Of a stretch of DNA of 64,000 nucleotides, positions 26,101-33,647 are shown in pieces. The number at the start of each line of letters is the position of its first letter. The stretch's first letter is position 1. The notes beneath the pieces are model-generated. The model ran no database searches. It saw nothing but the letters and a program-made list of their open reading frames with translations, and was not told the DNA's origin. Source of the DNA: VRUE01 sp963706605 (GTDB taxonomy: Bacteria; Actinomycetota; Thermoleophilia; Solirubrobacterales; 70-9); NCBI GenBank assembly GCA_963706605.1, contig OY970165.1:992001-1056000 (forward strand), in the 5' to 3' direction. Both the position numbers and the translations under genes were made by a program.

Positions 26101-26984
26101 TCGCCGTGGAGCGTGAAGACGTGGCCGGTGGCGCTCGACTGGTCGACCGTGACGCCGTTGCTCGGGGCTGAGTCGATCGTCGGGCCGAGGACGCCGCCTT
26201 CGAACTTGTCGACACCTTCCAAGTAGCGGTTGGCGTAGACGTTGCCACTGGCATCGACATCCAGCCGACAGGGTTGATCTGGCGCAGTTTCAAGCAGGCT
26301 GATTTCGGCCGGCGGGCTGCCAGTGCTGGCGTACTCGTGGACTCTGCTGGAGTCGCTGATCCAGGGGTGACCGGCGGTGTCGACCGCGATGCCGCAGGCG
26401 AAGCCCAGGTCGGAGAATTCCCAAAGCGAGGCGCCCGCGGGACTGAAGGCTTTAACCGGGCCGGACCCCTGCACCACCTGGATGCGGCCCGGATTGGTGG
26501 CTGAGTTGTCGACGGCGACGTCGGAGAATTCGGAGAAGTTGAACCCTGACGCCAGCGAAGAGCTGCCCGTCGCCGAGAAGTCCTGGGCGGCACCTGCCGC
26601 GCTGAGCTTGTCGAGGACGTTGTGGCCCTGGTCGATCACGTAGACGGTGCCGCTCGACTGGTCGATTTCGAGGGCCCGCACATTCGAGAAGGCGCCGGCA
26701 TCGGTGCCGGAGCCATCGAAGCTGAAGAGCAACGGGCGATCGGTGGCGGTGCCGGCGAAGGCCGGTGCGGCGAAGAGGAGAAGGGCGGCAAGCGCGAGGG
26801 CCGCGATCGCGAGACTCGAGCGCCTGCCGGCGACGTTCGCCGCCGTAGGGACGTCCGAGCGCGCACCACTCCCGTTGAAGCGATGCGAGGCACCACGGGT
26901 GACGGCCCGACGGAAGGCGCGGCCGAGGCCGCCGGCCTGGCGCTTGGTCGATCCCGCGGTCGATGCTTTCGCGTGGCGTCTCAC
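23118..26984 (-). CDS. Giant secreted NHL-propeller / fibronectin III / TolB-like protein
   Basis: 1288 residues. GTG at 26984 with AGGAGAGAG upstream fixes the start, giving an unusually long basic n-region (about 55 residues) before the hydrophobic export segment (SLAIAALALAALLLFAAPAFA). Order of domains: NHL-type beta-propeller about 80-330 (ALEIDQSSGTVYVIDQG, GIAVDTAGHPWI, GIAYDKALDRVYVSDG); three fibronectin III-like domains about 345-660 (each with GLxxxTTYxxRxxAxN); then a second propeller-like region about 670-1230 with PD40/TolB-style blades (SADGNSFVW, TPDGRSAFLVSRDE, SSDGNVLVFRS, SADGETIAFVSGGPL). The C-terminus is basic. It is probably a cell-surface or secreted scaffold. First gene of the operon, behind the promoter at 27096-27124. 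Confidence 0.8.
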   Translation of the reverse strand: MRRHAKASTAGSTKRQAGGLGRAFRRAVTRGASHRFNGSGARSDVPTAANVAGRRSSLAIAALALAALLLFAAPAFAGTATDRPLLFSFDGSGTDAGAFSNVRALEIDQSSGTVYVIDQGHNVLDKLSAAGAAQDFSATGSSSLASGFNFSEFSDVAVDNSATNPGRIQVVQGSGPVKAFSPAGASLWEFSDLGFACGIAVDTAGHPWISDSSRVHEYASTGSPPAEISLLETAPDQPCRLDVDASGNVYANRYLEGVDKFEGGVLGPTIDSAPSNGVTVDQSSATGHVFTLHGEDFNEYESSGTLVGTFGSGAIGNGQGIAYDKALDRVYVSDGSSNTVKVFGPLVSGTVPDPTIEASEVGVSKAKFHGKINPQSVPNSYFFEWKEGEGESWFGAQTSAPQSLPEDSSEHAVSFNATGLRGNTTYQVRLVGVNTENHLRAVSSADTFATATATAAPAVTIAAPSSVTTTTAKVTGTVDPQEDFGTTWHTEISTDPACSSEFSEGPTENLESEVTSPVSEDLTGLLPSQHYCVRISATNSFGPAASETKEFTTQAIAPDQVFTAFAAPRTDTTARINARVNPEGAPLTYHFEYSEDGGATWIPLANRQNTSGARVQIVVADELTNLQPNTTYSYRFFAENSGGPASPQGDAKTFTTRTSAETVLPARGIELVNSPDKGVQNATPPLLGSGQPPLSADGNSFVWTVTGGAPGGTSGASNAFLAGRGADGWHSRSLLPPAPVQVGGGSRQYLPASISADFSHFLFATLNGSGAPLQALPGSTYARLDAEQNQELLATVEAERGNFARLDFDATDDLEHVLIVNSDTHLLEDIGDGSPEVVGLMSDGLPPACGIPIGEGFKGVGNALAGHAQNYPGYHWLATTDASRVFFESAGNTCNGRLNLYVRNRETDTTTEIAPAITSSVEFIRATPDGRSAFLVSRDELNGEDTNSNGDVYRWDEGSGLTCLTCVVPDAGITTYNGGSLHTLVSDDSSHLYFESPRQLIPGEGVDGEYNLYVVSGGELRYVATPHDRENDLLDENSARISSDGNVLVFRSSENLLTEDAITAECLSTGGGHDHPCNELYRYDDRDGSLECVSCRRGGLTTGGTDSNFALSADGETIAFVSGGPLLAEDINGAPDGYEWYRGSLRLISDGESKYPQWGAGSASAVKVLGVDADGSDIFFSVAAPTPVTGYEHDGLVNIYDARVGGGFPRPTSPAPCSGDSCQGPLQAAPEGATTASAGFSGHGNVAPQVHKRRPCAHKRGQARRHCVRKHKRQARIANAHDNTGRAK

Positions 26985-27095
26985 GTTTAGCTCTCTCCTT
27001 GTCCCTCGAGCCCCTCTGCCGGCCGCTTCCCCTGCGGCCCCTGTGACGGACTCGGTTATGTGATCCCTGTACCGCCTGCTACTGACGGTGGCGGA

Positions 27096-27124
27096 ACTGT
27101 AAACAAAGACCTTTTTAATGTCAA
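27096..27124 (-). promoter_or_regulatory. Near-consensus sigma-70-type promoter of the secreted operon
   Basis: On the minus strand TTGACA (27124-27119), a 17-base spacer, then TACAGT (27101-27096). The region around it (27085-27150) is much richer in A/T than its surroundings. Transcription would start near 27089, leaving a leader of about 105 bases before the GTG at 26984. It is the best housekeeping promoter match noticed in the window. Confidence 0.75.
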
Positions 27125-27166
27125 GGATGATGTTTCTGTAGAAAAGAGCGTTGTCGCCGGGCGAGT

Positions 27167-27188
27167 AAAAACCCCTGCAAAGCAGGGG
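27167..27188 (-). terminator. Intrinsic terminator downstream of pyrE
   Basis: Read on the minus strand: CCCCTGC, loop TTT, GCAGGGG, then TTTTTA. It lies about 50 bases after the pyrE stop and just before the promoter of the secreted operon, so it separates the two transcription units. Confidence 0.85.
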
Positions 27189-27239
27189 CTCGCCAATGGG
27201 TACCGAGCCGGTAGTCGAGTGCGCGGCGGGTGAGCGCGG

Positions 27240-27818
27240 TCAGCCGCGGTCGGGCCGGTCCGGGTACAGCTCGTCGATCGTGACGAGCGCCCGGTAGGGA
27301 GCGGCTGCTGCGGCTTCGATCGCTTCGCCGCCGCCCGCGAGACGGTCGACCACCGCGATCACCCCGACCACCTCGAGGCCCTGCTCGCGGACGCGCTCGA
27401 TCGCCTTCACGGTGGAGCCGCCGCTGGTCACGGTGTCCTCGACGACAAGGCAGCGGGCGCCGGCCTCGACCGGCCCCTCGACCCAGCGCTGAAGGCCGTG
27501 CTGCTTGCGCTCGCCGCGGACGAAGAAGCCGACCAGGCTCTGGCCGGCGGGGACGGCGAGGGCCGCGCAGGCGGGTGGGATCGCTGCCGTGGCGGGGCCA
27601 CCGACCGCGATCGCCCCCGCTTCCACCGCGGCGGCGGCGATCAGCTCGCCGGCGGCGCGGAACCCCGCCGGCCGCAGCAGCGCCCGGCGCGCGTCGACGT
27701 AGTACTGCGCCACGGCGCCGCTGGAGAGCGTCACCTCGCCGATCACCAGCGAGTGCTCGCGCAGCTCGGCGAGCAACGTTTGCTTGGCGGCGTCGAGGTC
27801 GGCCATCGCGGCGGGCAT
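27240..27818 (-). CDS. pyrE: Orotate phosphoribosyltransferase
   Basis: 192 residues. It makes OMP from orotate and PRPP in pyrimidine synthesis. Diagnostic segments are FFVRGERKQHG at about 98-108 (the flexible catalytic loop RxERKxHG) and VVEDTVTSGGST at 125-136 (the PRPP-binding loop). An ATG four codons in (MADLD) is an equally possible start. It follows the epimerase gene by 15 bases and ends before a strong terminator; no other pyr gene is close. Confidence 0.94.
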   Translation of the reverse strand: MPAAMADLDAAKQTLLAELREHSLVIGEVTLSSGAVAQYYVDARRALLRPAGFRAAGELIAAAAVEAGAIAVGGPATAAIPPACAALAVPAGQSLVGFFVRGERKQHGLQRWVEGPVEAGARCLVVEDTVTSGGSTVKAIERVREQGLEVVGVIAVVDRLAGGGEAIEAAAAAPYRALVTIDELYPDRPDRG

Positions 27819-27833
27819 CCTATGACGGTGGGG

Positions 27834-28766
27834 TCAACCGAGCGCCTCGCGGAAGCCCTGGCGCCAGCTCGCGTAGCGGGGCTGCCAGCCGAGCTCGCGC
27901 TTGGCCTTGGCGTTGGAGGCGCCGCGGAGGCCGACGGCGTTGGCGACGGTGGCCCGCCCGGCGACGAGCTTGGCGAGCCAGACGGGAACCCGGCGCGGCG
28001 GCTTGGCCCCCAGCGCCTCGGCAAAGACGGGCAGCCACTCACGCTGCGGCGCCGGCTCGTCGTCGACGACGTTGTAGACGCCGGGGGTGCCGCGCTCCAG
28101 GGCGGCGACCGTCGCAGCGGCGGCGTCCTCGACGTGGATGAAGGAGAAGGTCCCCTCGCCCTTGCCGATCACCGGGAAGCGGCGCTTGCGCACGTCTTCG
28201 GTCTGGGAGCCGTCGGAGGCGAAGTAGGTGCCCGGACCGTAGAGCCAGCCGTAGCGCAGGACGATGCCCTCGAACCCCTCGCCGCTGCCCACCTGGCGCT
28301 CCAGGTCGCCAAGCGCATCGACCGCCCCGCCGAAGGAGCCGGGAGCGCCGACGGCCAGCGGCTCCTCCTCGTCCTTGACCCAGTCGCCCACGGGCGCGTA
28401 GAGGAATGCGACGCTCTCGGCGAGGATGCGGCGGACGCCGGCGGCGCGAGCTGCCGCGACGAGGTTCCGGGTTCCCTCGCTGCGCAGGCGGTTGGTCGGC
28501 GCCAGGTACTCGGGCTTGGGGCTGAACTTGGGTGGCAGCGCGGTCAGCTCGTGGATCACGGCCTCGGGCGCCGCCTCCTTGACAGCCGCCTCGAGCGCCG
28601 GGATGTCGAGGACGTCGCAGACGACCGCCCTCGCCCCGGCGGCGCGGATCTCCTCGGCGCGGTCCTCGCGACGCGTCATCCCGGTCACCTCGTGCCCCGC
28701 CGCAACCAGCTGCCGTACCAGCGGCCTGCCGATCGCTCCGCTTGCCCCCGCCACGAAGACCCTCAT
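27834..28766 (-). CDS. NAD(P)-dependent epimerase/dehydratase family protein
   Basis: 310 residues, cytosolic. The N-terminal Rossmann motif GASGAIG is at 7-13 in a VFVAGASG strand, and later segments DVLDIPAL, ALERGTPGVYNVVDDEP and ELGWQPRYASWRQGF follow extended or atypical SDR patterns. The usual active-site YxxxK is not evident: where it is expected the sequence reads SVAFLYAPVGDWVKDEE, with an isolated Tyr. It may therefore be an atypical SDR acting as reductase or NAD(P)-sensor. The ATG overlaps the stop of the upstream membrane protein gene by 4 bases (ATGA). Confidence 0.8.
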   Translation of the reverse strand: MRVFVAGASGAIGRPLVRQLVAAGHEVTGMTRREDRAEEIRAAGARAVVCDVLDIPALEAAVKEAAPEAVIHELTALPPKFSPKPEYLAPTNRLRSEGTRNLVAAARAAGVRRILAESVAFLYAPVGDWVKDEEEPLAVGAPGSFGGAVDALGDLERQVGSGEGFEGIVLRYGWLYGPGTYFASDGSQTEDVRKRRFPVIGKGEGTFSFIHVEDAAAATVAALERGTPGVYNVVDDEPAPQREWLPVFAEALGAKPPRRVPVWLAKLVAGRATVANAVGLRGASNAKAKRELGWQPRYASWRQGFREALG

Positions 28767-29173
28767 CCTGCACCTCCAGTCGTACTGCCCTCTCGGTTCA
28801 GCCTTTCCGATACCCGCGCCAGCCAGGCTGACGCGACCCCGCCGAAGGCGATCAGGAGAGTGTCGCTCCAGCCACGCGCCTCGCTCTTCGCTTCGCCCGT
28901 GTCGAAGGCGTGATTGATCGCGTGGAAGCCGTACCAGAGCGCCCCCAGCCAGAGCAGCGGCGCCCGCCAGGCGGGCCGCACCACCGCGATCCCGATCGCG
29001 ACTCCGAAGGCGAGCATGAACGCCCCGACGTCGCCGACGTAGTGCGAGTTCTCGATCCCGTAGTGGCCGATCTGGTCGAAGAACGTGTCCGGCGCGATCA
29101 GCGCCAGCGCCCCGGTGACAACGTGGTAGGCGGCGACCACGACGAGGACCGCTTTGAGGGCTTTCTCAGTCAT
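28763..29173 (-). CDS. Small four-helix integral membrane protein
   Basis: 136 residues with four hydrophobic segments: about 5-27, 48-68, 70-90 and 107-124. It is similar in pattern to DUF4345-type four-helix proteins (GFHAINHAFD between helices 3 and 4). No catalytic residues stand out. It overlaps the epimerase gene by 4 bases, so the two are co-translated. Its start codon directly abuts the palindromic element at 29175-29275. Confidence 0.7.
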   Translation of the reverse strand: MTEKALKAVLVVVAAYHVVTGALALIAPDTFFDQIGHYGIENSHYVGDVGAFMLAFGVAIGIAVVRPAWRAPLLWLGALWYGFHAINHAFDTGEAKSEARGWSDTLLIAFGGVASAWLARVSERLNREGSTTGGAG

Positions 29174-29174
29174 C

Positions 29175-29275
29175 TGAGCAGTGTGTGACCAAGCAGATCA
29201 AGGACGCAGGGAGCGTGGCGTGCTCTGCACGCGAGCGACCGAGGACGCAGATATGCGCTGCGTCACACACGCTCA
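29175..29275. repeat. Structured element, family D copy 1 (72-base core with private outer stem)
   Basis: The core 29190-29261 is 72 bases and matches 48733-48804 at 69 positions. It includes the hairpin GCGTGC-TCT-GCACGC (29218-29232). The outer stem is GTGTGTGAC (29181-29189) with GTCACACAC (29262-29270), extended by TGAGC/GCTCA with one bulged A. The outer stem sequence is unrelated to that of copy 2. The element fills the whole gap between the L,D-transpeptidase stop codon, whose TGA it includes, and the start of the membrane protein gene. Confidence 0.9.
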
Positions 29276-30235
29276 GAAGACGAAGATGCTCTCGCCGTAG
29301 TGCAGCTGTTCGTAGATGCGGGGCTGGTCGGCGATGAAGGTGCGGACGCAGCCGTGGCTGGCGGCGTAGTTGGGGACTTCGGCGTAGCCATGCACGGCGT
29401 AGCCGTTGTGCCAGTAGAAGGAGTAGTACATGCCCTCGGCGTTGTAACCCGGTTCACGGCGGTAGAAGGTGTAGTGGCCGGTGATCGTCGGCGTCGACGG
29501 CTTGCCGGTCGAGACCGGGTAGATCGCAAACGGCTTGTCCCCCTTGGTGAGAACCAGGACCTGCTTGGAGAGGGATACCTCGGCGTGCTCTCCCGCCTTG
29601 GGGTAGCGCACGTGGTAGCCACCGCGGTCGCCGAAAACGTCCTTGACCAGGCCCTCTCCGGCCCGCTCGCTGCGGTCCATCCCGTTGACTTTCCGGTAGG
29701 CGAGCACCTCGCGCCCGGTGCGGCCGTTGAAGCAGGAGCCGCCGCCGGAGGCGTAACCCATCTTGGCGAGCTCCTTTCTGAAGCCCTTGACCACGGTGTC
29801 GCACTGTCCCGGATGCAGCGAGGGAAAGCTGACCCGCCAACTCCTGCGGACGGTGGAGTCACCGCTGGTCGAGTCGGTCGCCGCCAGATGCGCCGCCGCG
29901 GCGTACTTGCCGTCCCTGCGGACGACGATGCTCGCCCGGAAGCTCCCGGCGTCGCCGTTGCCCGCGCTGACCTTGACCGTCCGGCGCAGCAGCTTGTGCC
30001 CGTTGAGATAGAAGGTCACGTCGACCTCTTGGTGCGAAGCGAACGGCGTCACCGACCCGACCACCGACACCGTGGAATAGATCTCCGCCTTGCCGCCGTG
30101 AAGGTGCCCGACGCGGTCGATCTTCACCGTCGCCTGTTCTGGCCCCTGGGGCGCCTTGGAGGGCGCGGCAGCCGCGAACGCAGGAAGGACCATCGCTGCG
30201 GCGAGTGAGATCCCGGGGACGAGTCGCCTGATCAT
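29273..30235 (-). CDS. Secreted L,D-transpeptidase (YkuD domain)
   Basis: 320 residues. A signal peptide covers residues 1-24 (MIRRLVPGISLAAAMVLPAF...). The mature N-terminal half is a beta-rich region of about 140 residues that is not a recognised LysM or PG-binding domain. The YkuD domain follows, with HGYAEVPNYAASHGCVR at the end carrying the HxnSHGC(V)R signature; the catalytic cysteine is C296. The enzyme cross-links meso-DAP residues of peptidoglycan or anchors proteins to it. ATG 30235 is chosen over an upstream in-frame start because it begins the signal peptide. Structured repeats flank the gene on both sides. Confidence 0.9.
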   Translation of the reverse strand: MIRRLVPGISLAAAMVLPAFAAAAPSKAPQGPEQATVKIDRVGHLHGGKAEIYSTVSVVGSVTPFASHQEVDVTFYLNGHKLLRRTVKVSAGNGDAGSFRASIVVRRDGKYAAAAHLAATDSTSGDSTVRRSWRVSFPSLHPGQCDTVVKGFRKELAKMGYASGGGSCFNGRTGREVLAYRKVNGMDRSERAGEGLVKDVFGDRGGYHVRYPKAGEHAEVSLSKQVLVLTKGDKPFAIYPVSTGKPSTPTITGHYTFYRREPGYNAEGMYYSFYWHNGYAVHGYAEVPNYAASHGCVRTFIADQPRIYEQLHYGESIFVF

Positions 30236-30267
30236 CGGGCGACATTCTGCCCTACGCCGCGGCAGCT

Positions 30268-30346
30268 CGGGCGGGTGGCGTGGGGGAAGGGGGTCGAGGA
30301 CGCCCTCGCCCGCAGCGCCCCCTTCCCCCACGACAGGACCCGCCCG
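30268..30346. repeat. Structured element, family C copy 1
   Basis: Nested hairpin: 9-bp base CGGGCGGGT/ACCCGCCCG; an asymmetric internal loop GG opposite ACAGG; a 15-bp perfect stem CGTGGGGGAAGGGGG/CCCCCTTCCCCCACG; and a 24-base loop at 30294-30317. The base stem and the internal loop are identical to the copy at 43118-43263, and the 15-bp stem is completely different. It lies between the end of the CPBP protease gene and the L,D-transpeptidase start. Confidence 0.92.
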
Positions 30347-30347
30347 C

Positions 30348-31064
30348 CTACTGCCCGAGCAGCGCAACCGAGTTGTTCAGCATGTGGAGGATGATCCCCG
30401 GCACGATCGAGCCGGTCTTCTCGTAGAGCAAGGCGAGGATGAAGCCGAAGGCGATCAGCGGTGGCACGGCGCTGATGCCGGTGAGCGCGTGCAGGCCGCC
30501 GAAGATCAGGCCGCTGATCAGGGCGGCGGCGAGGCGGGGCATCCGCTCGCGCAGGCCGCCGAAGAGCATGCCGCGGAAGCAGACCTCCTCGCTGATCGGC
30601 GCCGCGATCACGATCAACAGGACCTGGACGGGCACGGCGCCGAACGATTCGGCGATGTCCTTCTGCTCCGGGGCGCCGAACAGGGCGACGTAGACGGCCG
30701 AGAGGACCAGGTAGGCGCCGACCGCCGCCGCCATCCACTTCAACGCTCCGGGCCGGAAGCTCCGCACACCGAGCCGCCTCAGAGCCTGCCCAACCGAGGT
30801 CGCGCCCCAACGAGTCGCGATCGCGATCGGCACCAGCAGGAAGCCGAGCGCGGTCGCCAACTGCACGACGGCGTTGGCGGCGTTGCCGAGGTTCCCGTTC
30901 GCCGGGTTGTCGATCACGACCGCCGGGATCCCCAGCACGATCCCCGTCCCCAGGGCCAAAAACACTCCGAGAACGGCGGCTTTTGGACCCCAGTTCGAGT
31001 ACGGGAACCCAACTCGCGGCTCGGGTGCGGCCTCAGGCGCCTCTACGGGTAGGTTTGCCTCCAT
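30348..31064 (-). CDS. CPBP family intramembrane metalloprotease (Abi/CAAX-like)
   Basis: 238 residues with about six transmembrane segments. The CPBP signature is present: SEEVCFRG with E159-E160 and R164, GGLHAL with H192 (FxxxH motif), and a late HMLNNSVAL with a further His. Bacterial members are intramembrane endopeptidases or membrane proteins linked to bacteriocin self-immunity and protein modification. The ATG (31064-31062) overlaps the divergent MscS ATG by two bases. The stop abuts the family C element, whose basal stem ends 2 bases away. Confidence 0.85.
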   Translation of the reverse strand: MEANLPVEAPEAAPEPRVGFPYSNWGPKAAVLGVFLALGTGIVLGIPAVVIDNPANGNLGNAANAVVQLATALGFLLVPIAIATRWGATSVGQALRRLGVRSFRPGALKWMAAAVGAYLVLSAVYVALFGAPEQKDIAESFGAVPVQVLLIVIAAPISEEVCFRGMLFGGLRERMPRLAAALISGLIFGGLHALTGISAVPPLIAFGFILALLYEKTGSIVPGIILHMLNNSVALLGQ

Positions 31065-31479
31065 GACGCCGCCAGTCTCACAGGTCTCACGGTCCACGAA
31101 AACGCGGCTGCGCTTCCTCCGCCGCCTCGCGATCTTGGTCGTCTTCCTCGTCCTAGCCGCGATCGCGCTAAGCCAGTTCACCGAGCTGCAACGGCTTGCC
31201 ACCGGCATTCTCGCCTCGACCGCGGTGCTGGCCGCGATCATCGGCTTCGCCGCTCAGCACACGATCGCCAACATGGTCGCCGGGGTGCAGCTGGCGATCT
31301 CGCAGCCGATCCGGATCGGCGACCGGATCGCCTTTGAAGAAGTCGAGGGCCGGGTCCTCGACATCACCCTCTCCTACACCTACGTCGACCCCGGCGACGG
31401 CACCGCGGTCGTCATCCCCAACCAGCTTCTGGTCGAGGGGATCGTGCACAACCTCTCCACCGCCGACACCAAGGGCTGA
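31063..31479 (+). CDS. Short MscS-type mechanosensitive channel protein
   Basis: 138 residues. It has two membrane segments at about 24-42 and 52-75. The second is the pore helix plus the start of the beta domain: ILASTAVLAAIIGFAAQHTIANMVAGVQLAIS, then QPIRIGDRI, VEGRVLDITLSYTYV and VVIPNQLLVEG. These match TM3 and the cytoplasmic beta domain of MscS. The large C-terminal vestibule domain is missing; the protein ends just after the NLST segment. Many actinobacterial homologues are similarly short. Divergent from the CPBP gene with overlapping start codons, and 26 bases upstream of the PBP gene. Confidence 0.82.
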   Translation: MTPPVSQVSRSTKTRLRFLRRLAILVVFLVLAAIALSQFTELQRLATGILASTAVLAAIIGFAAQHTIANMVAGVQLAISQPIRIGDRIAFEEVEGRVLDITLSYTYVDPGDGTAVVIPNQLLVEGIVHNLSTADTKG

Positions 31480-31505
31480 GGCGGTCCCGCGAGTACCCTT
31501 TCGGC

Positions 31506-33647
31506 GTGACGCAGCGCAATCGCCGACGCCAGCGACACCGGGGCGGCGCGCGCAGCAAGCTGCTCTTCATCGGCGGTGGCGCCCTGGTCCTGATCGCGAT
31601 CGCGACGATCGGCGTCGCTTCCTGGGTGCTCGACGTCGCCGCCAAGGCACCCTCGCTCGCAGCCTGCAAGCCGATCGAGCGGGGGGGCAACTCGACCCTG
31701 TACGCCGCCGACGGCAGCAAGCTCGGGGTCATCGCCTCCGAAGAAGCACGCACCCCGGTCGCGATCGACCGCATCCCCAAAGACGTGCAGCGGGCGACGG
31801 TCGCGATCGAGGACGAGCGCTTCTACAGCCACGGCGGCATTGACCCCGAGGGCATCGCCCGCGCCGCCCTCAAGAACCTCGAAGCCGGCAAGACGGTCGA
31901 GGGCGGCTCGACGATCACCCAGCAGCTCGTCCGCAACCTCTGCATCTCCAACCCAACTCGCGACCTGGAACGCAAGATCATCGAGGCGAAGCTGGCGATC
32001 GAGTACGCCGAACGCCACTCCAAACAGGAAATCCTCGGCCAGTACCTCAACACCGCTTCCTACGGAACGCTCGAGGGCGCCACCGCCGTCGGCGTCCAAG
32101 CCGCCTCGAAGATCTACTTCTCCGAGCCGGTCTGGAAGCTGAACCTGGAGCAGGCGGCGCTGCTTGCCGGCCTGCCGCAGGCGCCCACCGACTACAACCC
32201 GGTCCTCAACCCGCGGGGCGCGCGGGAACGCCGCAACGAGGTGCTCTCGAAGATGGCGCACCTTGGCTACATCTCCCCCCAGCAGGCGCGACAGGGCGAG
32301 CAGCGCGGCCTCGGGCTCGACCTCGACAAGGGCTACTTCGAGAAGCGGCAGCCCTACTTCTTCGACTACGTCGAGGACAAGCTGATCGAAACCTACGGGG
32401 TCAACACGGTCCGCAAAGGCGGTCTCAAGGTCTACACGACGATCGACCCACGGCTGCAGGAAATCGGGCTGGAAGGGATGCGGTCCGCCCTCCCCTATTC
32501 GGAAGACCCGTCCTCGGCCCTGGTCTCGATCGACCCGCGCAACGGCTACATCAAGGCGATGGTCTCCAGCTCCAACTACGAACAGAGCCAGTTCAACCTC
32601 GCCGCGCAGGGCCACCGCCAGCCCGGATCGACCTTCAAGGCTTTCGTCCTGACCACGGCGATCAAGCAGGGGATCGACCCCTACTCGACCTACTACACCT
32701 CCAAGCACCTCGACCTCGACCTGCCCGAGTGGGGCCACTGGGAAGTGAGCACGGCGGATGAGGGTTACCTGGGGCGAATCAACCTGCAGCAGGCGACGGT
32801 CGCCTCCGACAACACGGTCTTCGCCCAGCTCGACCTCGACGTCGGGCCGCAGAACGTGGCGGCGACGGCGAAGTCGATGGGGATCGAATCCGAACTCGAC
32901 GGCATACCGGCCGAGGGGATCGGCGGTCTGCGAATCGGCGTCTCACCGCTGGAACTGACCAACGCCTACGCGACCCTCGCCTCGGGGGGCATCCACCACG
33001 ACCCGATCGCGATCCGACGCGTCGTCTTCCCCGGCGGCCGGGCCGACCGGCCCGAGAAGGCCGACCCGAAGCGGGTCGTGCCCGAAGCCGTCGCCTACGA
33101 GGTCTGGCGCCTCCTGCACGACAACATCACCGAAGGCACCGGCACCGCCGCCTACACCGGCTGCCCCGGGCAGGGCGGCAAGACCGGGACGACCGACAAC
33201 TTCACCGACGCCTGGTTCGCCGGCATCCAGCCCAACCTGGCGACGGCGGTCTGGGTCGGCTACCCGCAGTCGAACGCGATCGAAATGACCAGCGTCCACG
33301 GCACGACCGTCTTCGGCGGCACCTTCCCTGCCGAAATCTGGCACTCCCTCTACTCGAACGCGGAAATCCCCTGCGAGGAATTCAGCGAACCCAAGACGCC
33401 GATCAGTTGGGCACCGTTCTACGGCCAGTTCACCGCCTCGAGCCCAAACACCGGTGGCTCCTTCTCCGGAAAGGGAGGCGAAGCTGAAAGCGAAGAGGAA
33501 AGGTTGGGCCGCGAAGCGACCGGCGGCTACGACCCCAACGCCTACGCACCCGGCGTCGGGCAGGAACCGACCTACGTCCCGCCCCCGCCCAGCCCGCCGT
33601 CGAGCGATGTCGGCGGCGGCAGCGCCACCGGCAGCCCCGGCGAATGA
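31506..33647 (+). CDS. Class A penicillin-binding protein (bifunctional transglycosylase/transpeptidase)
   Basis: 713 residues. A cytoplasmic basic N-terminus and one membrane segment at about 19-40 anchor it. The GT51 transglycosylase follows at about 75-250, with EDERFYSHGG (catalytic E102), GGSTITQQLVRN and KIIEAKLAIEYAE. The transpeptidase domain has S375-T-F-K, S434-D-N and K559-T-G-T-T. The tail (about 640-713) is Gly/Pro/Glu-rich and probably disordered in the periplasm-equivalent space. It polymerises and cross-links peptidoglycan. The start is GTG. The GT-C gene overlaps its end by 4 bases. Confidence 0.96.
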   Translation: MTQRNRRRQRHRGGARSKLLFIGGGALVLIAIATIGVASWVLDVAAKAPSLAACKPIERGGNSTLYAADGSKLGVIASEEARTPVAIDRIPKDVQRATVAIEDERFYSHGGIDPEGIARAALKNLEAGKTVEGGSTITQQLVRNLCISNPTRDLERKIIEAKLAIEYAERHSKQEILGQYLNTASYGTLEGATAVGVQAASKIYFSEPVWKLNLEQAALLAGLPQAPTDYNPVLNPRGARERRNEVLSKMAHLGYISPQQARQGEQRGLGLDLDKGYFEKRQPYFFDYVEDKLIETYGVNTVRKGGLKVYTTIDPRLQEIGLEGMRSALPYSEDPSSALVSIDPRNGYIKAMVSSSNYEQSQFNLAAQGHRQPGSTFKAFVLTTAIKQGIDPYSTYYTSKHLDLDLPEWGHWEVSTADEGYLGRINLQQATVASDNTVFAQLDLDVGPQNVAATAKSMGIESELDGIPAEGIGGLRIGVSPLELTNAYATLASGGIHHDPIAIRRVVFPGGRADRPEKADPKRVVPEAVAYEVWRLLHDNITEGTGTAAYTGCPGQGGKTGTTDNFTDAWFAGIQPNLATAVWVGYPQSNAIEMTSVHGTTVFGGTFPAEIWHSLYSNAEIPCEEFSEPKTPISWAPFYGQFTASSPNTGGSFSGKGGEAESEEERLGREATGGYDPNAYAPGVGQEPTYVPPPPSPPSSDVGGGSATGSPGE

